Shown here in pieces: positions 11,840-22,528 of a stretch of DNA of 64,000 nucleotides (position 1 is the stretch's first letter; every line of letters begins with the position of its first letter). The DNA is from Sycobia sp. Sy_11. Taxonomy: Eukaryota > Arthropoda > Insecta > Hymenoptera > Epichrysomallidae. The notes under the pieces were generated by a model. That model did not search any database. It was given only the letters and a program-made list of their open reading frames with translations, and was not told where the DNA came from. Position numbers and translations under genes: made by a program. The stretch covers positions 1,506,501-1,570,500 of the forward strand of contig JACCIC010000029.1 of assembly GCA_018907035.1 (NCBI GenBank). Reading direction: 5' to 3'.

Positions 11840-12176
11840 CAGATATATCACTGATATATACTTTCTCTCTTGGGCAATCGATATCTGAAGATATAGCCGT
11901 TTGAAAGTAATCTAGATAAATTGGATTTGCTCTATTTATTTCTATTAATGAAAATGGCACCCTATGTGTAATGATACGTTGATTGACTAGTGAAATATCC
12001 ATATCTTGTTTTGATCCATAAGTGCATTGACTTCCATTTCCGATGAAACCTTCCTTGCAAACACAAGTAAATTCATAATGACCTAAACGTACTCAAGATG
12101 CGCCTTGAAAACACCAATGTGGATTTTCATTGCAGAATAATTGCTGAATGCAAATATAACCATCTCTGTAATAGCC
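11840..12176 (-). pseudogene. nidogen-like exon: EGF module plus start of LDLR-like (YWTD) segment, with in-frame TGA
   Basis: The minus strand shows a plausible acceptor (TTTGTATTTTTTAG) at 12,177, then about 112 codons, then a plausible donor (CTG|GTATGATG) at 11,840/11,839. The peptide has EGF cysteine spacing: LFCNENPHWCFQGAS, then a TGA at 12,095-12,093 where the third cysteine belongs, then VRLGHYEFTCVCKEGF and IGNGSQC. It continues VNQRIITHRVPF and ends with FQTAISSDIDC...KVYISDISG, which resembles the EGF-to-beta-propeller junction of nidogens, extracellular basement-membrane linkers, with the YWTD motif worn to YISD. The intact splice sites and long open frames argue for a real or recently dead exon; the TGA argues that this copy is broken. 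Neighbouring exons were not found in the window, so it could be an isolated duplicate. The nidogen assignment is tentative, the EGF assignment firm. Confidence 0.6.
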
Positions 12177-12788
12177 CTAAAAAATACAAATTAATTATGA
12201 ATATTATTCTTATATTTATTTTAGTACCTACATTATGCATTTAACAGAAGTTACGATATTAGATTTGTTTATCATTTACAAACTCATTCCCAAATAATTT
12301 AAAAATAATATATTTATATGGATAAATATATCAGGGCTACAAGAGTGAGAGTGAAAAATCTTCAGTATAAAGGAGAGCTCAAGGAGGCTATTTAAAGTTT
12401 ATAAATAGGTGACGAAAATCATATGTAAATATGATAAATTTTTAAGCTATATTAAACTAAAAATAATTTTTGTCTTAATCGAATACTTGATCAGCTTGAA
12501 TTCATAATTTATAGCACTATTAAACTATATAATATGTATAGTGTACAATCCATATTATCCATGTACAAGTTTATCATCATTTCACATTCATAATTTAGTG
12601 CACTAGTGTGTGCAACGTGGGAAGGTGTAACGGGTTTCAGCGGGAAAGACTGAATTGCTAGATCATTAACCACGTGTTTATTCTATGGAAAATATTTATA
12701 CGAATAAAGTCAAAATTAGCTTATTTTTAATGTATTATATTAAATTATTGATTAATTGGTTAGTAATTAATAAGATATTAATTCAATG
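12177..12788. other. AT-rich intergenic or intronic sequence
   Basis: No coding signal. It would be the upstream intron if the EGF exon is part of a gene that extends to the right. Confidence 0.4.

Positions 12789-12830
<42 letters not shown>
12789..12830. repeat. (AT)n microsatellite
   Basis: About 20 uninterrupted AT units lying directly against the 3' LTR of Gypsy-B; readings such as Tyr-Ile repeats across it are artefacts. Confidence 0.95.
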
Positions 12831-12832
<2 letters not shown>

Positions 12833-12835
<3 letters not shown>

Positions 12836-13690
12836 AATGGTGCGCGTGTTCACCTCGAACGCTGGGCTTAGCACTGGGCTTAACACGGAATCGTTTCGGC
12901 GAGGGAGAGGGGCGGTCCGCGAGAGGCGAAATATCGCATGCACGAGTACGCGTGAAGTAAAGAGACAAGAAAGAATAAAAGAAGGCAGAAAGAATAAAAT
13001 TATAAAAGTCTTTAATTTGGCTATTTGTCTCGTAGAATAAACACATGAAGTTGCGTGGAGCGGTGCGCAGGCCAAGAGTTGCCGATGCAACGGCGCGCGC
13101 GGAGTCGTCGAGTCGTTCGCTGATGACAGGAGAAGGCGGCGGCAAGCCCTGAACGCACGGCAGCATGTACTCGGCAGACGCGGGAGGTGGTGTCTCAGCT
13201 CATCGGTGGTCCCGGAATGGTGCGGTCACTCCGCACAGGCAGGGGCCGGATGGCAGGCTCCTTAGCTTGAGCCTTGCAATTACTCAGCGGGTCTCGGCCT
13301 AGTAAGCGACGGCAAGCGCGAATAGCAGCAAAAGTCAAAGCAGGAAAAAAAGTACTCCACGAGGCCAGATCACCGGCACTCGAAAACGAATATCTACTTT
13401 TCATGTTACGTCTAGGAAAAACAAGCTCTCTCGTACGTAACAAGCCAGAGCTCGCCCTCTCTATTGTCACAGTTCGCGCGCGACAAACTGTCTCCACTCC
13501 CAGCTCTCTCGCTTTCTCTCTTATCCACCTCTCCGCCGGTGCGTTAGTGCGTCGGCCTGTAACAAACTATATATTAATATTTAAATGTAGACAAGAGAAA
13601 GTATATACAAATTGACAAAAGCTACGACGGGAGAGAGAGCATAGGGACGTGGGATAGCAAGCGTAAGCGGCGCTTGCGATCCCCATCACA
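12833..13690 (-). repeat. Gypsy-B 3' LTR
   Basis: On the minus strand it starts TGTGATGGGG after the polypurine tract and ends CCATTACA, giving inverted termini TGTGATGG/CCATTACA and a length of 858 bp. Its last part matches the 23.6-kb remnant, including CGAATCGTTTCGGCGAGGG. No protein-coding gene is supported within it despite several open frames. Confidence 0.6.
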
Positions 13691-13702
13691 CGTCCCCCCT
13701 CC
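13691..13702 (-). promoter_or_regulatory. Gypsy-B polypurine tract
   Basis: Minus-strand TGGAGGGGGGACG immediately precedes the TGTGATGG LTR start, as expected for the primer of plus-strand DNA synthesis. Confidence 0.5.
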
Positions 13703-13803
13703 AGACGCTGGTAGTCGGAGCGTGTCAGCTCGACACAATATCTCTCTGGGTTCAGTGTGGAGATATATCGCGCATTTCTCATTTTTCGTAAAATTACGTC
13801 CAT
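13703..13803 (-). pseudogene. Gypsy-B reverse transcriptase, part 2 (after the nested insertion)
   Basis: The minus-strand frame starting in the target duplication reads MDVILRKMRNARYISTL, the segment that follows the DYRKLN motif in Gypsy reverse transcriptases (usual form ILxxLRxARYxSTLD). It therefore continues the RT interrupted at 19,049. After about 20 residues the similarity stops and the polypurine tract and LTR follow, so the catalytic YxDD region and everything downstream are deleted. Confidence 0.55.
13790..13803. repeat. 14-bp target-site duplication, left copy
   Basis: AAAATTACGTCCAT, identical to 19,035-19,048, brackets the non-LTR element. A 14-bp duplication is in the range made by target-primed reverse transcription. 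Confidence 0.85.
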
Positions 13804-14005
13804 TTCTTTTTTTGTTGGTTGATTTTTTCATGGGAAGTTCATCCGCCATTGTGTGACGGCTAGTGGCTCTCGCCAGCTTAGACTACCGCTGGAGCCGATT
13901 TCAGGGTATGCAGGATTCTAATCTACGAAACCCACTAACCATATCAGGGTGCAAATATATGCTCAGGAACACTTAGCTATCGCCATTGTATTCCTTTCCC
14001 CCTGA

Positions 14006-14842
14006 TTAATCTTCCACGGTTTCCGTCACATTCAGTTCTCTGCAATATGCCAGAAGACTGAGTACATCCACCTTGGGAATACTCTCGTGGTCGAGGTTAT
14101 CTTCTCCTAGCCACTTTACGCGATATTTCGTTAAGTTAGGGCACGTGCAGAAGAAATGTCTCGGAGTTTCCTCCTCTTTCCCACACCATCTGCAGAGGTT
14201 ACTGTGTCCTCTGATCTTGTGTGTATCACACCGTAAATTACTGTGTCTTGTTGTAAGATACAGGATTAGCTTTGCTTCACGTTTATTTAATTTGATGATC
14301 CCTTGAGCCCATCTGTAGATCTTACTACCAAGAAGGTCTTTGGACCATCTATATTTACGTGAGTTTTCCCACGTTGTTTGTTTTACTTTCTCAAAGCTTT
14401 TCTCTATCACATTGCATCCCTCTGGGTAAGGTACAGCGGTATCCCTTACCCGATGGCACCCCGGTGAGCATCCTTGTTTTGTCGTAATGTCTGCTTTCAT
14501 GTTTCCCTTACGGGCCGATTTTCTCGGTATCCATGTAACACAGACCTTATTTGCCCTGGTCAAATTGTCTAAAGCAATTTTAGCTTCTTTGACCAGTAGT
14601 GATGTAGTGCAGGGTTGATCGAAGGCCTTCAGCGTTGCTATGCTGTTTTTGCATATATTTATGCATCTGCCCTTAATTCCCCTTTGCATTAAGCCGTTTG
14701 CACACGTTTCAATGATCGGAAACATTGTGTTATATTTATTCAGTCTAAAGGCTGAATTTAAAGTGCGTTCAGGTCTATATATACCGAATCCAGTACCAAC
14801 ATCTGTTCTGGATCCTGCTGTGAGCCAGATATCACATCCCAA
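14006..14842 (-). pseudogene. non-LTR ORF2 C-terminal part: RNase H and zinc knuckle
   Basis: An open stretch of about 278 codons. The first half fits the RNase H that removes the RNA template strand: I-E-T-C near residue 45, then KEAKIALDNL and VCVTWIPRKS, then KADITTKQG in the place of the family's (G/N)xxAD(E/K)xAK. The expected first catalytic Asp (SDG-type motif) lies upstream in disrupted sequence. The C-terminal half carries CRWCGKEEETPRHFFCTCP, the Cys/His knuckle that binds element RNA, near residues 226-244. It ends at a proper stop at 14,006, probably the true end of ORF2. Confidence 0.75.
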
Positions 14843-16270
14843 ATTTAGGTCATTATTCCAATCCTCTCTGCTCGGTATCCTGATCTTATATCGTTGCCCG
14901 AAGCAGAGTTTTCTTAATACGATCCTGAGGGAGATTAAAAGTTGGACCTCTCAGTATTTCCCTGCAAATGGTAGCATGTCCAGTTGCGGTACTGTCCCAC
15001 TAACCACTGCATATCATTCTATAAGCCGATCTGGCAGCTGTTCTTGTTATTTCTAAGTCCAAGCTGTCCAGACCTAGCATCATCCTGACAGCAGCAGTAG
15101 GGGTATTCCTTTTTAATCCAAATGCTCCCCTAGCGAGATTGTCTGTATATGATCCAGGATTCTCGCAGAGGATTTATTCTCGATGACTTTGCACCACACC
15201 AAGGCAGCATAAGTCAGCCCCGGCATCAGTATTGCTTTATATATCCATAAAACTTTCTGCGGTTCAAGCTCCCAGCCCGTGCCGATAGCGGACCTACACT
15301 GCATCAGTATATTGATGATCTTTTTACTCTGCTTTCGTAGGTGTTGTCCCCACTATAGTTTCTTATCTAGGTATACAACTAGGTATTTAACTCCTTCCAT
15401 ATACGGTATACCTTGCCCGCGGAAGTTTACTCAAGATTTTATTTTGCACTTGTATTTCCTAGTAAAGACTACAACTTCGATCTTCTTTGGATTGATCCCC
15501 AGGGATCTCTCTTGACACCAGTTATTAACCTTTACCAGAACCTCCTGAAGAATTTAAGGTAACATCTCTTCGTACTTGCCCCTGACAAGTATTGCGAAAT
15601 CATCTGCGTATGCGACTGCGAAGATTCTTTCCTCATCAAGTATACGCAGTAAACCATCAGCTACAAGATTCTATAGGAGAGGTGAAAGTACCCCTCCTTG
15701 TGGACATCCTTCGTTGACTTTACCTCTTATGAGTTTACCTTTCCATTCACTATATACCTCTCTATTACTTAAGGAACTCATAATCCACCTTCTAAAAGAG
15801 GGTGTTATTCCCTTAGCATATAGAGCGTTGTCAATGGCAATCCTAGTGGTGCTATTGAAAGCACCTTCTATGTCTACGAAGGCATCTATTACAGTTTCCT
15901 TCGAGTTCCAAGCCTTCTCAATGTCTTTGACTACTGAGTGGAGAGCTGTATCAGTGGACCTTCCCGTTGTGTAGGCATGTTGCCTACTTGAAATTGGGCT
16001 ATTAATCAACACTGTTTGCCTTATGTGTAAATCTACTACCCTCTCCATCGTTTTTAGCATGAATGACGTCAGACAAATTGGTTTAAAGTCTTTCACCGAC
16101 GAGTAACTACCTCTCCCAGGTTTGGGAATGAAAGATACACGAGATGTCTTCCATATCTCTGGTATATACCCAGTTGCGATACTGCCTCTGAAGATTCCCG
16201 TAATAAGTTTTAAAATATTTTCACACCCCATCTGTAACATCTTAGGGAAGATGCCATCAGGTCCTGGTAT
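14843..16270 (-). pseudogene. non-LTR ORF2 reverse transcriptase domain
   Basis: From about 16,240 the frame reads ...GYIPEIWKTSRVSFIPKPGR, ICLTSFMLKTMERVVD, RQHAYTTGRSTDTALH, DAFVDIEGAFNS and CPQGGVLSPLL, the ordered RT blocks (template grip, first catalytic Asp in FVDIEGAF, and the PQG block). After an in-frame stop the catalytic AYADDFAILV is intact at about 15,591-15,620. The thumb follows (KKIEVVVFTRKYKC, GVKYLVVYLDKKL and the ...GLTYAALVW segment near 15,205). At least four stops break the domain but no catalytic motif is lost. Confidence 0.85.
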
Positions 16271-16273
16271 CTT

Positions 16274-16669
16274 CTACGGTTCGAAGAAGTAAATCGCCCA
16301 TTTTATCTTCTCTGGAGCCACAATTTGAACAGCCGTTTTCCAATCCGCACCTACCAGCCGTTCCGTGATGGTGTGGTATGTTTCATTTTTGCAGTTCCTG
16401 ATTTTGCAGTTATTATCCTTTGTTAGGATTTTAGCTAACTTGGCCACATCAAACAGGTTCTCGGTCCCTGAACAGAAATTCCTCCATGCTTCTCTTTTAG
16501 CGATGTTTAGTTCTCTTTTGAAATCGCCCATTATTTTCTTATATATGGACCATCCCTCAGAGTTTTTGCTCTTCTTCGTCGAATTGAAGGCTTTGCGTGC
16601 CCTTTTTCTCAGCGCCTCTAGTTTCCCATTCCACCAGTATGCGCTGTTAGGTTTCCTAGCAGATTTCAA
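16274..16669 (-). pseudogene. non-LTR ORF2 linker between endonuclease and RT
   Basis: Basic segment with WWNGKLEALRKRARKAF and IYKKIMGDFKRELNIAKREAW, the typical linker between the endonuclease and RT of non-LTR ORF2 proteins (WWN...L...R...A...). It is separated by stops from the endonuclease above and the RT below. Confidence 0.7.
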
Positions 16670-16728
16670 TGGACAGTTGTTTTCTTAGGCTCTGGTAATT
16701 GCTGTCTGGACTTTACATAATGTCCAGT

Positions 16729-17526
16729 CTAGTTGAAACTAGTGCCATATTCTCCTTTAAGATGAGCAGTGCTTTCACGAAGTTCATCTTTAAATAGTTC
16801 CCAATCTGTATCTGTTGGTTTTCTCCTCGGTTCCATTCTTGTGTTAAGACATTCCAATTGGAATATTATGGTCCTATGGTCTGACATGGATGGTTCTTTT
16901 TCCACCTTCCATCCATGTATAATACTCCTTGCTTTAACAGATGCTACAGTGAGGTCAAAGACCTCATTTCTGTTAACTGTTATAAAAGTCGGTTCATTTC
17001 CTCGATTGACTATATCTAAATGACTTCCGATTAGGTACTCCAGTAATACCTCTCCTCTGGCGTTGATATCGGTGCTACCCCATGTCACATGATGTGCATT
17101 AGCGTCACAGCCCATGCTCAAGTCCAGATTCGAGCGTCTGCTGAACTCAACCGCCTTTCTCATACTGGAGATAGGTCTATCCTCATCGTATGCAAGGTAG
17201 ACTGAGCAAACTATTATACTTCGTACATGTCGGCGTTTGCTTTCGATTTCTATTTTGATGGTGATGCAGTCCCTGCAGCTCAGCTTCTGCAACAGAAAAC
17301 CATTAATTCCCTTGATGGAAATACATGCTCTCGCGTTTCCATCTCTGGACCCCACAAAAAGTTCCCCTTTGTCGTTAATACCTCTAATACGTTCCCTCCA
17401 AATCCAGGGTTCCTGTATTACGGCTATGTGTTTATGCACCTTTCCCAAGCTTTTCGTTAAGATCGCCGAGGCGCTTTTGGAATGGTGCAAATTAATTTGG
17501 GTAAAGCGTATCCCCGAAATAGCCAT
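16729..17526 (-). pseudogene. non-LTR ORF2 endonuclease domain
   Basis: ATG at 17,526 begins an open stretch of 265 codons with the apurinic/apyrimidinic-like endonuclease fold that nicks target DNA for target-primed reverse transcription. Motifs in order: FTQINLHHSK (Asn), IQEPWIW (catalytic Glu), CDANAHHVTWG (Asp, Asn) and MSDHRTI (Asp-His pair near residue 218). All catalytic residues appear present. It is cut by a stop at 16,729 before the linker. The start lies 9 bp from the stop of ORF1, as in two-ORF non-LTR elements. Confidence 0.85.
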
Positions 17527-17534
17527 TGAGGATG

Positions 17535-18511
17535 CTATTTCTTAGATACGTTTTCCGTAGAAGATTCTCCCTTTGCTCCAGCGGTACTTTGCCGAGACCG
17601 TACCTTATAGGTAACCGTCTCAACCCCCACCGAGAGTTTTAGGTTTCTACTTCGGAGGGCCTCCACTGATGGTTCATCTAGACCAAGAACAAGACTACCG
17701 TCGGCAGACTTGTTCATGATCGCCCATCTTGATGGATCCACTCCTTTGTTCTGTCTTCGGACGAACTTTAGGAAGTCCGGGACGGTTTCTATCTCTGCCG
17801 GAATCTTTGTAATTACTTTTATAATTTTCAATTCTTCCGGACATACTACTCTGACTTTGAGGTCCGAGTCCCCAGCTTCAGATTCTCAGCCTCCTTTCTC
17901 AGCCAGGTCTCAGAGTCTTTGTCCTCGCAGAAAAAGACCACTGTTTCCCTTCTGGGAAACGATTCTTTGAACCTCCGTGCGAAATCATCATCATCAATTT
18001 CACAGATTTTCTTCACCACTGCTTTTTTCAGTGATATGCAGGTTTCTGCAGGCATTTCCCTACCGAGATATTCACCACACGTAAGTGTCACTCTAGGCAG
18101 ATGAGATGCTGCCCCTGCGTACGTGCCTTCCTTGCGTTTTTTGAGTCCCTGCTCAGTAGACCCAAGACTGGTTGAGGGCCCCCTCTTACCCGAATCAGTG
18201 GCTGGAGCAGCCGAGGCCGACGTAGTCAGTACGGTTAGTGCCCGTTTCTTTTCTGCCTGCTTCCGCTTTCTCCCCGCCCCCGATCTAGGAACAGGTAGAC
18301 CCTCTTCTATTGCTTTTTGTTTACGGAGTTTCCTCCTTTGTGCTCCACTCAGGTTCCGGTTCATGCCCGCGCCTTCATGTGCACGCTTTTCTCCCCGTTC
18401 AGTGGCCTGAACAGGTACTTCCGAGATAGTTTCTGTCGGTAACAAAGCCCAACTTTCTTCCATCTCGTGCTCCCCCTCTATTTCCATCTCAGTGTTATTA
18501 GAATTATCCAT
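17535..18511 (-). pseudogene. non-LTR ORF1, DUF4780-like RNA-binding protein, frameshifted
   Basis: The likely start is the ATG at 18,511 (MDNSNNTEME); an in-frame ATG also exists at 18,556. The N-terminus is acidic, then comes a basic LSGAQRRKLRKQKA block and a basic linker. The C-terminal part (from about 18,100) shows ...TLTCGEYLGREMP, ETVVFFCEDKDSETWLRKEA and then, in a shifted frame, IPAEIETVPDFLKFVRRQNKG and PSRWAIMNK, ending at 17,535. This arrangement is typical of DUF4780 ORF1 proteins, presumed RNA chaperones of the element. A single-base frameshift near 17,850-17,870 separates the two halves; otherwise the frame is open. Confidence 0.75.
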
Positions 18512-19034
18512 TTCTATTCCCACGAGTGTTGCGGATATATATAGTCCACCCGGCATGGGCCGCAACTACCGGGTAAGGCCTGCAATACGACGGGATTCGG
18601 CCTGGTTTCCAGAAGGAACCGTTTCCGACACATTCACCTTTGTGCCATTCATCCTTCAGCACGGTATCTAACACTTTGGATTAGAGGCGAAATTAGCAGA
18701 CCGAGATTCGCCGTTTCTCAGCCACAGGCTGCTTCTTAGTTACCCGAGGAGCCTTACCCTCTTCCCTGACTCTCACATCCATACATACCATCCATACTTT
18801 CGCAATCATTCTCAGGATACCCGTTTATAGGGATTCTCCCATCAGGTAGTTCGGAGAGCCCGTTTATAGGGATCCCAATTCCCAATCCAAATACTCGTGA
18901 GTCAGGGAAGGATGCGGAACTCTTCGTGTTGTACAGATCTAAAAGGATCTGGTAGATCCATCAAGCGCTCCTTCTTGCTCCCCCAGCCTAAGCCCTCTCA
19001 CCCCGTCACGGTCATGCAGGCCCTAGAGAGAAAA
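18512..19034 (-). other. 5' UTR of the non-LTR element
   Basis: Runs from ORF1 to the target duplication at 19,035. It contains two close repeats of CCCGTTTATAGGGAT near 18,820 and 18,860. In such elements the promoter is internal to the 5' UTR; no specific motif can be claimed. Confidence 0.55.
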
Positions 19035-19048
19035 AAAATTACGTCCAT
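19035..19048. repeat. 14-bp target-site duplication, right copy
   Basis: AAAATTACGTCCAT, the partner of 13,790-13,803; together they fix the borders of the nested non-LTR insertion. Confidence 0.85.
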
Positions 19049-19225
19049 GTAAAGAAAAGAATTTAATTTTCGATAATCCACGACAAGAAGAATTCAATTT
19101 GCGATAATCCACACAAAATCGGTAGCTTCCGTCGCTCTGGCGAACCATCACGACGGCGCTAGACCACTCGCTGGTTGATCTGCGAATTACGCCTTGATCG
19201 AGCAGTCAGATGCGTGCAGCCCAGA
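19049..19225 (-). pseudogene. Gypsy-B reverse transcriptase, part 1
   Basis: Minus-strand reading: LLDQGVIRR, then TSEWSSAVVMVRQSDGSYRF and CVDYRKLN, the beginning of a Gypsy RT (fingers and first palm strands). A 31-bp near-duplication (about 19,059-19,081 and 19,090-19,112) repeats the DYRKLN-coding sequence and shifts the frame. The frame is then interrupted by the non-LTR element and resumes at 13,803. Confidence 0.75.
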
Positions 19226-19304
19226 AGCTGATCAGCCGGAGGTAGTATCCGGTCAAGGAGTTCCTCGAGGGCTCAACGTTCACTATCGTCAATATCAGCC
19301 AAAC

Positions 19305-19730
19305 CTATGGAAGTAAGTGAATACGACGAGGTAACTGAGAATGTGCAAAGTTGTAGTGGAAGGAAATTCGCAGCACCCTCGGTCGACAGGGTATTGTCGC
19401 GCGGATGACCGCATTGAACACGCAGTAGAAGTCTGCACTGAGCAGACAGTCATGTTCCAAATCAGGAATTAGAATGACGTCTAGCACCACCTCGACGCCT
19501 GCAATTGTAAACATAAGGTCCACCTGGCCTACTATCGACTCTATTTCTCTTGTGGCGAGTCGAACGCCAGTTCTAAGAAAAGTTTGAAGAAGACGACCGA
19601 GGGCAGTTGCAATCTGCAGGCCGATTGCTCCGAGAACTGTGCGAGAAGCCCCTGAATCGAGCAGTGCATGAACGCGAAAATCGTCTATGCCCACTTGTAT
19701 CCACCATCGTGAATACCGATCGAGGTCCAC
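19305..19730 (-). pseudogene. Gypsy-B aspartic protease
   Basis: An open 141-codon stretch reading VGIDDFRVHALLDSGASRTVLG near residues 13-33: the retropepsin active-site triplet Asp-Ser-Gly is intact, followed by LATREIESIVGQVDLMF and LIPDLEHDCLLSADF, the flap and the ILGxDF-like C-terminal strand (here LLSADF). The enzyme would cut the Gag-Pol polyprotein. Open sequence on both sides is interrupted, so it is part of a dead copy. Confidence 0.75.
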
Positions 19731-19869
19731 ACATGTGGTTAAGTCAGCGGAGTCACGGTCGTAATGCTCCTCCTTTATAAATAGGAGGGGGCAATCATCA
19801 TTACCCTGTGTCCTCGCAGCTGTCTGCTAATCTTCAAAAGTCTAACGGAGCGTAGGGGCGAGTTGGACC

Positions 19870-20740
19870 TCAATCACTCACCCTTTTTCGCATTTCCCGA
19901 ATACTTGGGATAGCTGCACAAGGTGTCGCCTGGCCAACTACAACCCCAGCATAAGAACCGCGGATCGGAACCTGCTGTCTGATCTTTGTTCCTGTCGCTG
20001 AGGGGCTTGAGTACGAGCCTTCAGCTGAAGGATGGCTTTCTCTCTGACTTAGGTGAGATCAACTTTCCGGTCTTCCCTGACGATCTCGGGCGTGAGTCGC
20101 GACTGCTACTCTTCGTCATAATAGTTGCGATACCTAGCGCCTCTAAATCAAGGGAGGTGGCTCTCAAGCCCAGCTTTTACAAGACTTCTCGTACTAAAGC
20201 TTTGAAGTCCTGGAATGACGGAGGTAGGTGGCTTATAGTTGCAGCTCCACGTCGAGGACGCGTTCGGCCTCTCGAGCGAGCTCGATTAGCCGATTTACGC
20301 TCGTAATCTTCTCCCGCGGAACTAGCTTCTGTATCTCTAAGAGTAGATTACGGTAAATGAGAGCGAGCTGTTTGTAGTCCGACCATGGTTCTTCGAACCG
20401 ATTTAGGATCATCAATAAACAGAAGACGTAGTCACGTGTTGAAGAAGGGTCGATCGACGCCGTAGCAGCTCCCGGCCGCCTAGCAGAACTCTTTGCACTT
20501 TCGGTACCAAATAGACGGTACCAGTTTAGGGCGACACCGTCGAGGAACTCCGTCATTGCATTAAGCATGTCCTCGTCAGTGAGCGCCGTCAATTTGCAAC
20601 ATTCCGCGATCCTCTGCAGAAATTCCTCAACGATTTTTCCCTTGGCACTATTGAACCGGATTTTTCATTGGCGCACGGTTTTACCAATGTCCGTGCGCTG
20701 GGCCAAGGTACTTGAAAGCGTTGATCACGTTATATTAACG
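19870..20740 (-). pseudogene. Gypsy-B gag core and degenerate zinc knuckle
   Basis: Reading from about 20,690: KIRFNSAKGKIVEEFLQRIA, then LTALTDEDMLNAMTEFLDGV with ALNWYRLF, and EPWSDYKQLALIYRNLLLEI followed by KITSVNRLIELAREAERV. This is the retrotransposon gag capsid pattern (VEEFL.RI..C, ..A...L.G.A..WY). Near 19,951-19,940 a knuckle-like CWGCSWPGDTLC lacks two residues and has Asp in place of His, so RNA-binding would be lost. Several stops and frame changes are present. Confidence 0.65.
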
Positions 20741-21673
20741 GGTGAACTCATCACATCTCGATCCATGAGATGCCCCCCTTACAGGTCCTTCGTACCGAGG
20801 GTGGCAAAGAGCCGAGAAGGTAGGCTCGCCGGTCGACCTTGGAAATCCATTATTATTAGAATGTTCGTCACTTTCCAAGTATTGAAGATCGTATGTGTCT
20901 TGGAAAGTGACGCAGTCGCATCGCGGCGTTTTATGCAGTTGTTTCTGAATGCTAGACAATGTATCATGCATTTTATTTTGCCTCTGCTGCATCTTGGACA
21001 GTGCTGTTCTGTTGTCGCATTCAAATTTGTAGCATATTCTGCAGGCTGTGTAATGCAGGACTAATTGCTAAATTGTCTTTGGGATCAGTAGACTGAAGCT
21101 CGACTGCTGCATCTTACGCATGAGATACGCCTTGCGCCTGACGTGTAATGTCATTCGTGATATACGAGTCGGGAGACGTAGCTACGCTCGCTATGGCTGC
21201 CTGAATCGGCGATTCACTGGCTATGCTACATGCGAGCGGTTCATGCCTGTTGATCTCTGCTAAATTAAATACGATCAGATTTTGCATTTGCTGATTGGCA
21301 GCTGTTGTGCTACGTCTTTGGCCTGTGCTCGGATTAACGTTCCGATCCTGCTGTGTGTCAGCTGATTTATCAGCTTGTTCGGCGTATGTCGCTTCCATTT
21401 TATGTAGAATATGTTTTCGCGCATTGTCAAGGTTACAATAATTTTTAATAAATTTTTGTCTCTGCGCGCCTGTATTTTTACGGTACCGTCCCCACTCTCG
21501 CATACCACAAAGTCTCCCGAGCTATAGTTTCCTGCCAGTCTGCGATATAGCCTGGCAGTCCTTTCAAATGGAGAATCAACATTTTTTAATTCCAACTCCG
21601 TTGTTATGATGTCTGTCTCCTCCTCGCATAGGCTTTGGAGCCAGTCATGAAAATCGTTTGGCCGGTTTGCCAT
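20741..21673 (-). pseudogene. Gypsy-B gag N-terminal region (putative)
   Basis: ATG at 21,673 opens 132 codons (MANRPNDFHDWLQSLCEEET...) followed in overlapping frames by coding-like sequence rich in Gln, Asp and charged residues down to about 20,780. I recognise no domain. Position directly upstream of the gag core on the same strand makes a gag N-terminus the natural reading. Confidence 0.4.
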
Positions 21674-22482
21674 TATGTATCTGTTTATCTCTGAGAACAG
21701 AGAAAAGAAAAAAAAAATATGTTCTTTATTTATTAGTTAAAACAAAGGCGAGAAATTTGAAATCCATCAATTATAATTGTTAAATAAATTGTAAAATTAA
21801 TTAATTAACTAGATGTACGACAAATTTCTCGGTAATAATGCAGCAATTGGAAAAACAGCAAAAACAATAGAAATTAATTAAACAAACAGTTAACCACTTC
21901 AAAAAAAAATCTTGAGAAAATTTATTAATTAGTTAATTAATTAATGGATATTAAATTAGTTAATGAATTACATAATTTCCGTGACTAACTCGTTGAGCGA
22001 TGCTCATTTGACGGTTGATATGACGAGATATAACAGCCAACAAAAAATTTCGTATGTTTTGTCATGAAAGAAGAAAAGAGATAAAAGAAGATAAAAGAAA
22101 AATATTTTAATTGTTATTTAATTGTTATTCATTTAAATTGTTATTGTATTTAAATTGATTATTATTGAATAAAAATTAATTAGTTGTTATTTAACAAAAT
22201 TTTATTAATTATTGTTTGAAAATATTTAATAAATATTATTTAATTTCATAATAATTTATCTTATTAATAATCTATTACTAATAATTTATAAAATATATAG
22301 ATTTTACTTATTAATTTATTTACTCATTGTTAAATTATTTAATATTCCTTGTTTTCATTGTGCAACAAATAAAGAACAAAGCACATTTGTTTGGCAAATG
22401 AAGAAAGCCAATAGTGTCAAGAGACAGTGGACAGCAAAAGCGAAAGCGCAAAAATTAGAGTCGACTAACGCAAAAATATATA

Positions 22483-22528
<46 letters not shown>

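Larger units (their letters stand above)
13804..19034 (-). mobile_element. near full-length non-LTR retrotransposon (DUF4780-type ORF1; EN-RT-RNase H ORF2)
   Basis: A 5.2-kb minus-strand element between the two 14-bp duplications. Order: 5' UTR (19,034-18,512), ORF1 (18,511-17,535), ORF2 (17,526-14,006) with apurinic-type endonuclease, RT, RNase H and a C-terminal CCHC, then a 3' UTR ending in an A-rich tail (plus-strand T-rich at about 13,806-13,832). RNase H combined with a C-terminal knuckle fits the I/LOA side of the R1-I group rather than plain R1; the clade is not resolved by eye. ORFs are broken by a few frameshifts and stops, so it is dead but not old. Confidence 0.85.

Noticed and set aside
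12093..12095. Selenocysteine codon in the EGF-like exon
   Set aside because: No SECIS element is identifiable, EGF cysteines form disulphides, and hymenopterans are reported to lack selenoproteins; a null allele or error is simpler.
12786..13166. Several open frames on both strands with Tyr-Ile repeats
   Set aside because: They read through the (AT)n microsatellite and the Gypsy-B LTR; no family resemblance.
16365..18410. Plus-strand open frames within the non-LTR element
   Set aside because: Antisense to endonuclease, linker and ORF1 coding sequence on the minus strand.
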